DNA from: a virus
DNA length: 36,644 nt
Strand: one strand, 5' to 3'
IMG/VR virus record: IMGVR_UViG_3300021182_000107
Coordinates: 1-36,644 of that record
The number at the start of each line of letters is the position of its first letter. The stretch's first letter is position 1. Of the stretch, positions 7,053 to 13,207 are shown one piece after another. The position numbers and the translations under genes were made by a program. The notes under the pieces were generated by a model that was not told where the DNA came from, made no database searches, and saw only the letters and a list, made by a program, of their open reading frames with translations.

Positions 7053-7312
7053 TGGCGCGCGCTGAACCTTGCCCGGTGCCGGGATGTCCTGATCCAAAAC
7101 TGCATGGCCATTTGATGTGCCGTGATCACTGGCGAAGCCTTCCAGCCGCCATACGGGGCGCTGTGTTTGTCGCTTGGAAGCGCATTCGCGAACCCTGGAA
7201 TGGCAACGACTACAAATCCCGCATCGAAGCCATCGTCGAATATCGCAAGGTCTGCAAGACGGCGATCGACTGGATAGCGGCAAAGGAGGGCTTCCATGAA
7301 GTCGCTCGGTGA
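7052..7312 (+). CDS. Small Cys/His protein, probable zinc binder 2 (86 aa)
   Basis: ATG at 7052 overlaps the previous stop; GGAGGG at 7040-7045 is a good ribosome-binding site. The N-terminus carries CPVPGCPDPK then GHLMCRDHWRSLP, a C-x4-C-x9-C-x2-H pattern nearly identical to the gene at 6520. The rest is helical and rich in Trp and Lys. It shares 17 bases with the next gene. The likeness to the 6520 product points to a duplication within the early operon. Confidence 0.8.
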   Translation: MARAEPCPVPGCPDPKLHGHLMCRDHWRSLPAAIRGAVFVAWKRIREPWNGNDYKSRIEAIVEYRKVCKTAIDWIAAKEGFHEVAR

Positions 7313-7529
7313 TCGCGTCGTCGATGTGCTGCGCTGGAGCCAAGACGAATGGCTGAGCGCCGTCGATGTCTGCCGCAGGCTTGGCATGAATACCGCCGCC
7401 GGTGGCGATCGCTACATCGACGCCGTCGCGCACGAACTCTGTACCGCCGTCGATGCCGGGATGGCACGCATGCGCCTGCCGGGCGGCGACGTTTTCCAAT
7501 CCCGTTATCAGATAAGCGAGGGCAGTTGA
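7296..7529 (+). CDS. Small winged-helix-like protein (77 aa)
   Basis: An excellent AAGGAGGG at 7284-7291 precedes ATG 7296, inside the end of the previous gene. The product begins with VVDVLRWSQDEWLSAVDVC, continues with a helical core and ends in a strand-rich FQSRYQISEG tail, consistent with a small winged helix. Function is unknown; likely a regulator or nucleoprotein. Confidence 0.75.
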   Translation: MKSLGDRVVDVLRWSQDEWLSAVDVCRRLGMNTAAGGDRYIDAVAHELCTAVDAGMARMRLPGGDVFQSRYQISEGS

Positions 7530-7530
7530 G

Positions 7531-7836
7531 ATGAACGCACGCGAACAGGAACTGGCCAAAGAGGCCGCGCAGCGCCTTCACGAAGATGTGCGCGACGCCG
7601 TGATCGAAGGTATCGGCGAGCTTTTGTGCCGTCGCTCCCAGCGCGTCTCGAAGCCGGATGACATGCTCGTAGATATCCACGTCGAAGTCCGAGACTTCGA
7701 ATTTATCTACAACTGGTGCGCCACGGCGCTCGATATCGATCTTCCGGCGACCACAATGCATTGCCTGGAAATCAATACGGTCGACCAGCTCGCCGCCGCC
7801 ATCGAAGCGCAGCTCCACAAGGAGCCGACGCCATGA
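7531..7836 (+). CDS. Unknown 101-aa protein with acyl-carrier-like pattern
   Basis: The 101-residue product has the layout of an acyl carrier protein: a long first helix, a loop PDDMLVDIHVEVRDFEFIYN where carrier proteins have the D-S-L region, a third-helix stretch ALDIDLPAT, and a last helix INTVDQLAAAIEAQL that closely recalls the T-V-x-x-x-x-x-I end of carrier proteins. The phosphopantetheine Ser is absent (VRDF instead of DSLD), so if the fold is right it is a non-carrier relative such as the DUF1493 type. GAGGG precedes the ATG and the next gene overlaps by ATGA. The resemblance is by eye only. Confidence 0.78.
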   Translation: MNAREQELAKEAAQRLHEDVRDAVIEGIGELLCRRSQRVSKPDDMLVDIHVEVRDFEFIYNWCATALDIDLPATTMHCLEINTVDQLAAAIEAQLHKEPTP

Positions 7837-8237
7837 GCCACGCCGCAAAGCCATATGGGCCGACAGCCGGCGGGACCTATGTCGGGCAGGCAGGTGCCGC
7901 GTGGGGTGAGGTTCCCGATTGGGTAATGGAACTAGCGCGGGCCTGCGATGCATCCGACAGCATGAGCGCCGTGGCGCGGCGGCTGGGCTATTCCGCAGCG
8001 GTTTTGTCGCAAGTGCTGCGCAACAAATACCCAGGCCGCTACGACCGCGTCGAAGCCAAGGTGCGCGGCGTGCTGATGAAGGCCGAGGTCTATTGCCCCG
8101 GCGCCGGCATGACCATCGCGCGCAACCAGTGCGCCGATAATCAGCGCCGCAAGCCATCCAGCGCCTCATCCCTCGCCGCCAAATTTCCCGGCGCCTGCCG
8201 CGGCTGCACCAACGCTTTTGGAGGACAGAATGCTTAG
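7833..8237 (+). CDS. HTH protein with C-terminal Cys motif (134 aa)
   Basis: The central region (MSAVARRLGYSAAVLSQVL) is a clear helix-turn-helix with the look of Cro/KorB-like Mu-phage regulators. The C-terminal part carries Cys in VYCPGAG, NQCADNQ and GACRGCTNAFG, likely a zinc-stabilised tail. Similar HTH-plus-Cys proteins sit in the early regions of Mu-like prophages, so a regulator of early or middle transcription is likely. ATG at 7833 overlaps the preceding stop; codons upstream of it in frame are shadow. Confidence 0.82.
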   Translation: MSHAAKPYGPTAGGTYVGQAGAAWGEVPDWVMELARACDASDSMSAVARRLGYSAAVLSQVLRNKYPGRYDRVEAKVRGVLMKAEVYCPGAGMTIARNQCADNQRRKPSSASSLAAKFPGACRGCTNAFGGQNA

Positions 8238-8454
8238 CCAAGACATCGACAACGCCGCCGCCTCGATCGACACGTTGATCAGAATTCACGCGCATCACGA
8301 TCATACGGGTGAACGGGCGCTCCGCGGACTGCAATCGAACCTGCGCGCCCAAGCCGATCAGGCGCGCCAGCTGGAAGCGCAGATGGCGCCGGGCTCGCCG
8401 GTGATCGACAACGTCCGCGCCATCGCGGCCGGACAGCGAGCGGCACGCGCATGA
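8230..8454 (+). CDS. Small helical protein (74 aa)
   Basis: A strong GGAGGA (8220-8225) sets the ATG at 8230, overlapping the end of the previous gene by eight bases. The product is helical and Gln/Ala/Arg-rich (LRAQADQARQLEAQM), with a His-rich patch HAHHDH near residue 20. No family is recognised. It overlaps the next gene by ATGA. Confidence 0.72.
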   Translation: MLSQDIDNAAASIDTLIRIHAHHDHTGERALRGLQSNLRAQADQARQLEAQMAPGSPVIDNVRAIAAGQRAARA

Positions 8455-8783
8455 GCGACCACTACGTCAACCCCGAACTCGGCACTCACGCCAAGCCATT
8501 CGGCAAGAACCGCGGCGGCCGTAAGATGGTCGACCTGGAAGACTTCGACGAGCTGCACGCGCTGGCCTGCCGCCTCGCGTCCAGCCCGAAGTCGCAGATG
8601 CTGAGCGCGTCGCTCGACGAACTGCACGCGCTGGCGAAATTTGCCGCCGACTGCGGCGAGGTCGCGGCCCTGGCGATCGATGTCTTCGCCGCCTCCGACG
8701 AGGGCGCGGACAAACCACAAATCACCGCCGCCATGAGCCTTCTTGCCCATTCCACCAGGTCCTTAATCAGGAGCCCATCGTGA
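8451..8783 (+). CDS. Unknown soluble protein (110 aa)
   Basis: ATGA overlap joins this gene to the one before, and GTGA joins it to the one after. It starts with a flexible basic segment (THAKPFGKNRGGRKM), followed by acidic helices with the repeated phrase DELHALA at about residues 33-39 and 56-62, so the core may be an internal duplication of one helix. Function is unknown. Codon use is typical of the phage. Confidence 0.72.
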   Translation: MSDHYVNPELGTHAKPFGKNRGGRKMVDLEDFDELHALACRLASSPKSQMLSASLDELHALAKFAADCGEVAALAIDVFAASDEGADKPQITAAMSLLAHSTRSLIRSPS

Positions 8784-8958
8784 CCGCCGATCAAATCGTG
8801 TTTTGGACGTTCGTCGCAGCCTTCGTCATTGGTGTCAGTATCGTTTTTTTGGATCATGCCGGTTATCGGGCCGCGCCGATAAATGCGCCGAAAGCGACTG
8901 GATGCGCGACCATGTCGAAGACACCACCGCCACCACCGGACGGAGGATCGACTGTTGA
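8780..8958 (+). CDS. Small membrane protein, frame broken at a T7 run
   Basis: GTG at 8780 has AGGAG upstream (8770-8774). The first 24 residues form one membrane helix (IVFWTFVAAFVIGVSIVFL). The zero frame then stays open to 9199 but loses coding character after the T7 run at 8844-8850. The -1 frame has strong GC-ending codons, reads DKCAESDWMRDHVEDTTATT and stops with TGA at 8956-8958, overlapping the TTG start of gam exactly as other genes here overlap. The real product is therefore about 59 residues and needs a -1 shift at T_TTT_TTG (8845-8851), or one missing T in the sequence. Role unknown; a small inner-membrane protein with a soluble Cys-containing tail. Confidence 0.6.
8845..8851 (+). 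other. Possible -1 slippery site T_TTT_TTG
   Basis: In the zero frame of the gene at 8780 the codons are GTT TTT TTG, so T_TTT_TTG has the exact X_XXY_YYZ phase. Slipping back one base continues with GGA at 8851 and leads into the well-coded frame ending at 8958. A single-base loss from a T8 run would look the same. Confidence 0.4.
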
Positions 8959-9535
8959 GCAAAAAAACGAAAAAGGCGTCCGCCTGCACGCCGCAGAGCT
9001 GGGAAGACGCCAATCAGCTGATGGCCGAATACGGCGCGCTGTCGAGCAAGGCCGTCAAAATTCAAGCCGGGTGCGAGGACGCCGTCGCCAAAGTGAAAGC
9101 GACGTTCCAAATCCAGCTCGCGCCCGTCCAGGTGCGCCTCGACGAAATCTTCGAGGCAATCGAATGCTACGCCGCCGCCAACCGCAAGCGGCTCACTGAT
9201 GACGGCAAGACCAAGACGGTGACGATGACGGCCGGTTCGTTCGGCTGGCGGCTATGCCCGCCGTCTGTGGCGTTCGCTAAGGGTCTGAAGGTTGCGGACA
9301 TCGTGAAGAACGTTCTCAAGCTGATCGCGAAGCTGGGCAACATAAAAAAATGGACGAGCTGGAGCGGTATAAAATCACTGCAAACAGATTTATCCGCATC
9401 AAGTACGAGCCCAACAAGGAGGCGATGCTGGAAGCGCCTGATATCGCCGTGATGGTCGAGGGTGTCAGCATCGCGACGAACAGGGAGGAGTTCTTCCTCG
9501 ATCCGTCGATCGCCGAATTGCCGGAGCCGAAGTAA
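8955..9535 (+). CDS. gam: Gam-like host-nuclease inhibitor, split by a -1 frame break
   Basis: TTG at 8955 is set by GGAGGAT (8943-8949). The zero frame gives the N-terminal and middle parts of a Mu Gam protein, which binds double-stranded DNA ends and shields them from host exonuclease, and is related to Ku: a helical region around IEAIECYAAANRKRLT, then TAGSFGWRLCPPSV. At the A7 run 9344-9350 the frame runs on into 34 unrelated residues ending at 9452. The conserved Gam C-terminus, RFIRIKYEPNKEAMLEAP followed by REEFFLDP, lies in the -1 frame ending at 9535. A shift at A_AAA_AAA rejoins both parts into about 194 residues. Programmed slippage, transcriptional slippage, or a lost A (A8 to A7) are all possible; reinitiation at the ATG 9350 is another option but has no ribosome-binding site. 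Confidence 0.75.
9344..9350 (+). other. Possible -1 slippery site A_AAA_AAA in gam
   Basis: Zero-frame codons are ATA AAA AAA TGG, giving A_AAA_AAA in perfect X_XXY_YYZ phase. After a -1 slip the next codon is ATG at 9350, opening the frame with the Gam C-terminus. Other A7 runs in coding genes (for example in gam at 8961 and in B near 4807) are out of slippery phase and do not break the frame. Confidence 0.45.
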
Positions 9536-9900
9536 TGCGCGATCGCTCCGAAGCCCTGACCAATCTGTTGCTCGCCAGTGCGCCGTTGCGCGCGGCGCCG
9601 GGAACGGACACGCGCGCGCCGTACTTCCTGCATGCGTGGGACATGGCGCTGAAGGGCGAGGCCGAGCCTGCGTTTAAGTCATCGATAGAGGCCGTAAGAC
9701 GCCTTTTAAGGGTGTCCTTAGCGCTGTGCGAAGCAAGCGGCATGACCGGCACCGAACTGACCATTTTCTACAACGACCGCCGCGACGCCAGCGAGTTCGC
9801 CACACCGGCCGAGCTGGACGAACTACTCGCCGCCGCCGCGGACGAGCTGCTGACGATGATCGCGGCGCGCCATCTCAGATCTGCCGAGGAGGCCGCGTGA
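9535..9900 (+). CDS. Unknown protein (121 aa)
   Basis: TAATG overlap links this gene to gam, and TGATG links it to the next. The product has an Ala/Leu-rich helical body (EAVRRLLRVSLALCEASG), an acidic helix near the end and no recognised motif. In Mu-like phages this slot between gam and gemA carries variable small proteins. Function is unknown. Confidence 0.72.
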   Translation: MRDRSEALTNLLLASAPLRAAPGTDTRAPYFLHAWDMALKGEAEPAFKSSIEAVRRLLRVSLALCEASGMTGTELTIFYNDRRDASEFATPAELDELLAAAADELLTMIAARHLRSAEEAA

Positions 9901-10079
9901 TGCTCAAGATATCCGGCAAGACGACGCACGGCCTCTTTATCGTCAGCACCGAAGGCGGCATCACCTGGCGCACGCGCGAATGGCTGGAGGAACAGCGCAA
10001 GGTGATGACGGAAAAGCTCGGCGAGATCGGCGCCGACATTCTCGAAATCGACACGGCTCTTGAGGAGCCCACAGCATGA
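9900..10079 (+). CDS. Very small unknown protein (59 aa)
   Basis: ATG at 9900 shares one base with the preceding stop and the gene ends in an ATGA overlap with gemA. The sequence starts with a short strand segment (GLFIVSTEGGITW) and continues as one long charged helix (EWLEEQRKVMTEKLGEIG). It is short enough to be missed by gene callers, but both overlaps and codon use support it. No function is assigned. Confidence 0.65.
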   Translation: MLKISGKTTHGLFIVSTEGGITWRTREWLEEQRKVMTEKLGEIGADILEIDTALEEPTA

Positions 10080-10717
10080 TCAACCGCAAAGACATGTTGG
10101 GTCTGATACACCAAGCCGCCGCGCGCGCCGGGCTAGACGACGAGACCTATCGCGACCGCTTGGAGCGGCTCACCGGCAAGCGTTCGGCGCGCGATTGCAC
10201 CGACTCCGAATTGAGTCTGGTTCTTAACAATTTTCACGTGAAACAGCGCGTGCAACATCCCCATCACGCCAAAATCAAGGCGTTGTTCATCGCCGCTTAC
10301 AATCTCGGCTGCCTCGACAACGGCACCGACGCGGCGCTCGACACGTTCGTGAAACGGCAGACCGGCAAAGAGCATCTCGGCTTCGTCGGGCCGGAGGAAG
10401 CCTTCGCCGTCATCGAGGCGCTGAAGGCAATCGTCGGCCGCGAAGGCATGGTGGCGGGCGATTTGGGTACTGACGGCATCCTACCGCGTTGCAGCCTGCT
10501 CACCGCTCAATGGGCCAAACTCTATCGACTGAAAGCCGTCGAGACGGACTATCCGACCGCGCTGTTGCATTACGTTGAGCGCATCGCGGGTATCCGCAAT
10601 GCTCACATTTGCCTCTACAGCGCCCGCGACCTCGACGCCTGCGCCCGCCACCTCGGTTCCTGGATCAGGAAGGTACAAAACGACGCCGCCAGCCGCGCAC
10701 AGAGCAACGTCGCATGA
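10076..10717 (+). CDS. gemA: GemA / Mu gp16-family protein
   Basis: This 213-residue protein fits the GemA (DUF1018, Mu gp16) family: YRDRLERLTGKRSARDCTDSE at the N-terminus (SELSLVLNNF following), the central KIKALFIAAYNLGCLDN, then FVKRQTG and EAFAVIEALKAI. In Mu, GemA alters host gene expression and DNA supercoiling-linked functions; the mechanism is poorly understood. Position directly before the Mor activator is the same as in Mu. It overlaps both neighbours by ATGA. The C-terminal 70 residues are specific to this phage group as far as I can see. Confidence 0.88.
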   Translation: MINRKDMLGLIHQAAARAGLDDETYRDRLERLTGKRSARDCTDSELSLVLNNFHVKQRVQHPHHAKIKALFIAAYNLGCLDNGTDAALDTFVKRQTGKEHLGFVGPEEAFAVIEALKAIVGREGMVAGDLGTDGILPRCSLLTAQWAKLYRLKAVETDYPTALLHYVERIAGIRNAHICLYSARDLDACARHLGSWIRKVQNDAASRAQSNVA

Positions 10718-11157
10718 GCACAGCCGCCGTCATCGCCCGCAACGTCCTGCCGCCGGTACTGCGCGTCGCGTTCAAGGCGGGCGGCTGGGAGGCTGTTAAG
10801 GGACTTGTGAAGGCGTTGGGCGGTAAGCGTATCCGCATTCCGAAGTCGGCCGGCGATGCCCATCCGCTGGTCGTAGCGTGCGGCCGGCAGGCGGCGGACG
10901 CGATCATGTATCGCTGGGGCGGCAATCAGAGTTTCGAAATCCCCCGCGGCGGCCACTCACTGAAACTGATGCTGGTGGCCGATCCCGAAGCCGGCAGCAC
11001 GAACGAGCTGGTCGAAAAACTCGGCTGCACCAATCGCCACGTCCGCTTTTTGCGTAAAGAGGCGCGATTGGGTAAGAAGAAGCCTGCGCGCGCGCCGAAG
11101 CCGCAAGACCGGCGCCAGCTCGACCTTATTCAAGACACCGATTTAGGCCGGGGATAA
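10714..11157 (+). CDS. mor: Mor/C-family transcription activator
   Basis: This 147-residue protein has the Mor layout. An N-terminal dimerisation part is followed by KRIRIPKS, a helical stretch, and the FEIPRGG strand (about residues 74-80) that in Mor contacts the DNA minor groove; then comes a C-terminal HTH (GSTNELVEKLGCTNRHVRFL). Mor-type dimers bind dyads just upstream of -35 and recruit RNA polymerase to weak promoters. A perfect dyad overlaps the end of this very gene, and a second copy lies before the protease gene. No separate C protein is present, so this one probably drives late genes directly. The last 30 residues are a basic tail. Confidence 0.88.
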   Translation: MSTAAVIARNVLPPVLRVAFKAGGWEAVKGLVKALGGKRIRIPKSAGDAHPLVVACGRQAADAIMYRWGGNQSFEIPRGGHSLKLMLVADPEAGSTNELVEKLGCTNRHVRFLRKEARLGKKKPARAPKPQDRRQLDLIQDTDLGRG

Positions 11158-11205
11158 TTCTCCCCGGCCCTGACGCGGACGCGGCAGCGCAAAGTGCGCG
11201 CCATG
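11146..11205 (+). promoter_or_regulatory. Late promoter candidate: dyad 45.5 bp before the endolysin ATG
   Basis: GGCCGGGGA (11146-11154) and TCCCCGGCC (11161-11169) form a perfect 9-bp inverted repeat around TAATTC; the mor stop codon lies in the spacer. The dyad centre is 45.5 bp from the A of ATG 11203. The block just before the ATG, GTGCGCGCC, resembles GTCCGGGCC at the second copy (18875-18883). No Shine-Dalgarno precedes the ATG. Best read as an activator site with transcription starting at or very near the start codon. The dyad could alternatively be a terminator stem for the middle transcript, but no T-tract follows. Confidence 0.65.
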
Positions 11206-11682
11206 ATCGCATATGCCGACAAACCCATCGCGGCGCAGGGCGAGGACGTGGTCCTCGCCCGGACCATTTTTGCCGAAGCGCGCGGCGAGCCCGTCGATGG
11301 CCAGATCGCGGTTGGCTACACCATTAAGCACCGGGCCGAGATCGCGGCGGCCTATGTCAAGAAGCATGACGAGCCGCATCCGCTCTACGGCGACGGCACC
11401 ATTGCCGGGGCCTGTCTCTCCAGTTTCCGCGGCGTGCACCAGTACTCGTGTTGGAACGAGACCGACCGGTCGCGGCTGAAGGCCTTGCAGGCCGATCACA
11501 ACAACCCGGCATTCTGCCGCGCGATGGATGTGGCGCGTCAGGTCATCGCCGGAACGGCACACGATTTTCTGCCGGGATCGACCCACTACTACGCCCCCGA
11601 CGTGGTTCCGATGCCGAAGTGGGCCGTAGGCCTTCCGTTCCATTCCGTCGGCCACCATCGTTTTTTCAGGGACGTGCCATGA
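11203..11682 (+). CDS. Endolysin, SleB-type cell wall hydrolase
   Basis: The product (about 159 residues) matches the hydrolase_2/SleB family of peptidoglycan-cutting enzymes: VLARTIFAEARGEP with the catalytic Glu of the AEARGE motif, GYTIKHRAEI, then HQYSCWNETDRSR, and a C-terminal THYY ... PKWAVG ... GHHRFF. It would degrade the cell wall at lysis. It heads the lysis cassette, as lys does in Mu, although Mu uses a different lysozyme fold. ATG 11203 is preferred to GTG 11194 because of the matching promoter spacing; neither has a Shine-Dalgarno. There is no signal peptide, so export depends on the holin downstream. Confidence 0.92.
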   Translation: MIAYADKPIAAQGEDVVLARTIFAEARGEPVDGQIAVGYTIKHRAEIAAAYVKKHDEPHPLYGDGTIAGACLSSFRGVHQYSCWNETDRSRLKALQADHNNPAFCRAMDVARQVIAGTAHDFLPGSTHYYAPDVVPMPKWAVGLPFHSVGHHRFFRDVP

Positions 11683-11924
11683 GACGCTCGCTGATCATGA
11701 CCCTCGTCACAGAGGACGACAACGATCAGGTCTGGTGCCCGGTGCGCATCGCCTTTTGGATTGCGTTCGCGCTGTTCATCGCCCTGTGCATCAACTCTTA
11801 CGTCTGCAAAGGCCAGCCGTTCGATCCTATCGCATTTGGCGGCGGCGTCGCGGCGCTGATCACCGGCGTCGGCGCGGGCATCTTTTTCAACGGGCGCTCC
11901 GAAGCGCCAAAGGAGAAGCCGTGA
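11679..11924 (+). CDS. Probable holin (two membrane segments)
   Basis: The 81-residue product has two hydrophobic spans, IAFWIAFALFIALCINSY (about 24-41) and AFGGGVAALITGVGAGIFF (about 51-69), separated by a short loop with PFDP, and a charged C-terminal tail. Two-span small proteins right after the endolysin are typically class II holins. The first ~20 residues are acidic (VTEDDNDQ). ATG 11679 overlaps the endolysin stop. An antiholin or plain membrane protein cannot be excluded. Confidence 0.75.
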   Translation: MRRSLIMTLVTEDDNDQVWCPVRIAFWIAFALFIALCINSYVCKGQPFDPIAFGGGVAALITGVGAGIFFNGRSEAPKEKP

Positions 11925-12136
11925 AACGCAAACATCCAGCCCAACCAGTCGACAGGGCCGTCTATTCGGAAGCCTTCACCGGTAGCGACGGACTGATGAC
12001 TGCAATCCTTAATGCAAGGGCCAAGCTCTATCGCGAGGGGGTTAATATCGAAAGCGTCGGCATCTCCGGTGTCTTAGCTCTGAAGTACGATGAAAATGTC
12101 GGAACCTACACCATGACACTTACGACGAGGCGCTGA
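11921..12136 (+). CDS. Small unknown protein in the lysis cassette (71 aa)
   Basis: GTG at 11921 has a good AAAGGAG (11908-11914). The product is soluble, with EAFTGSDGLMTAILNARAKL as a helical core followed by GISGVLALKYDENVG and YTMTLTTRR strands. No membrane segment or known motif is present. The gene is joined to both neighbours by overlaps. Its presence inside the lysis cassette does not by itself make it a lysis protein. Confidence 0.65.
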   Translation: MKRKHPAQPVDRAVYSEAFTGSDGLMTAILNARAKLYREGVNIESVGISGVLALKYDENVGTYTMTLTTRR

Positions 12137-12981
12137 TGCCCATCCCCTATCTGACCCTCGCAAAATGGATCGGCGCCGGGCTGCTGGCGCTCTTCGTGAT
12201 CGGTGCCATCGCCCGCGTGATCACTGTCGTCAACGGCTGGCACCAGGACAGTCAGGCGCTGCCGCAAGTGACCGCCGCGCGCGATAAGGCGCTAGTAGAC
12301 CGTGACTCCGCGCTCCAGGCCAAGGCGAAGCAGGAAACCAAGTTCGCCGGCACGTTGGATACGATCACCGCCGCTATCACCAACCTGCAGGCCAAGTTCG
12401 ACGCGTTGGCCATGACCCAGTCCGCCGCCGCCGCCCGCGTCGATCGCGCCCTCGACCACTTCAAGGAGATGACCGCCAATGTTGCATCGAATGCTCCCTT
12501 GGGCAGTCCTGACGATCTGCTTGTTCGCCGCGAGTTGTTCAACCTCCTCGCAAACCCCGATACCGGACAACTCGGCCGCGGTGGAACTGGCGACAGCCAA
12601 GGCCAACCACGCGCTGGCGTGCCCGGAGCCGCCGTCCAGCCTGACAATGTGCCCGGACGGAGTGGCGCCGCTTCAGACCAAAGCGGGGCCGTGGTGCCCA
12701 CCGCCGGCAAAAGTGGTCGCAGCCATCTCAAACGCACCGCTCAAGGACGCCGCCGCCGAGGTAATAGGCTGGGCACAGCTGGAGCAACACGACAGGTTCC
12801 GGCTGAACGATTGGGACAAGCCGTGCCGGGCTTCTGGGGGATCGCTGTCGACGACGACTTTGCCATCGCCTCCCGCCGCATCCCGCGACGCGGCGGCGGT
12901 CACGCCTACGAAACCGTAGTGCGCTACGGCCAATATGCCGGCGAACAGGTAGTGCGCCATTGCGGAGCCGCGCGTGGATGA
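12136..12981 (+). CDS. Rz: Rz-like inner-membrane spanin
   Basis: The N-terminus has one membrane anchor, AKWIGAGLLALFVIGAIARV (about residues 9-28), followed by a long coiled coil to about residue 120 (KALVDRDSALQAKAKQET and beyond), as expected of an i-spanin that spans the periplasm and helps fuse the outer membrane at lysis. The frame stays open to 12981, giving 281 residues, much longer than usual. Beyond about residue 140 the composition is Gly/Arg/Ala-rich and the codon pattern belongs to the overlapping Rz1 frame, so the tail may be only a by-product of the overlap. The lipoprotein partner is nested inside it. Confidence 0.78.
   Translation: MPIPYLTLAKWIGAGLLALFVIGAIARVITVVNGWHQDSQALPQVTAARDKALVDRDSALQAKAKQETKFAGTLDTITAAITNLQAKFDALAMTQSAAAARVDRALDHFKEMTANVASNAPLGSPDDLLVRRELFNLLANPDTGQLGRGGTGDSQGQPRAGVPGAAVQPDNVPGRSGAASDQSGAVVPTAGKSGRSHLKRTAQGRRRRGNRLGTAGATRQVPAERLGQAVPGFWGIAVDDDFAIASRRIPRRGGGHAYETVVRYGQYAGEQVVRHCGAARG
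12479..12919 (+). CDS. Rz1: Rz1-like outer-membrane spanin lipoprotein, nested in Rz
   Basis: This frame begins with a lipoprotein signal, LPWAVLTICLFAASC, with the lipidated Cys at residue 20 (lipobox AASC), then Ser/Thr/Pro-rich sequence and PCPP-like proline clusters (CPEPPSS, WCPPPAK), typical of Rz1 o-spanins. It lies completely inside the Rz frame but in another register, as in lambda Rz/Rz1. ATG 12479 is used; ATG 12491 is an alternative. At 146 residues it is longer than lambda Rz1, with an extra C-terminal domain containing EVIGWAQLEQHDRFRLNDWD. Mature Rz1 contacts Rz through its C-terminus. Confidence 0.85.
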   Translation: MLHRMLPWAVLTICLFAASCSTSSQTPIPDNSAAVELATAKANHALACPEPPSSLTMCPDGVAPLQTKAGPWCPPPAKVVAAISNAPLKDAAAEVIGWAQLEQHDRFRLNDWDKPCRASGGSLSTTTLPSPPAASRDAAAVTPTKP

Positions 12982-13207
12982 CGCCGACAACGCCCAGACG
13001 CGCGAACAGGAACAACGGGACCGGGGCATCAACGCGGTGCGGTTTCAAGCGGCACTGGCCCGCTGGACACAAGGCGTTGGCGAAAAGGACTGCGTCGACT
13101 GTGACGATGAAATCCCAGAAGAACGCCGCCGCGCGGTGCCCGGCGCCAACCGTTGCACGCGCTGTCAGGAAATCTACGAACGCACAATGAGAATGCGGGG
13201 GAAATAG
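12974..13207 (+). CDS. TraR/DksA-type zinc-finger protein
   Basis: This 77-residue protein has the C4 zinc finger CVDCDDEIPEERRRAVPGAN then RCTRCQ (C-x2-C-x17-C-x2-C), as in TraR and phage DksA homologues. TraR binds in the RNA polymerase secondary channel and mimics DksA plus ppGpp; this phage copy may similarly tilt host transcription. The basic N-terminal helix is short. GTG at 12974 has GGAG at 12964-12967. It shares a base with the next start. Mu-like phages often carry such a gene between lysis and packaging genes. Confidence 0.9.
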   Translation: MDDADNAQTREQEQRDRGINAVRFQAALARWTQGVGEKDCVDCDDEIPEERRRAVPGANRCTRCQEIYERTMRMRGK

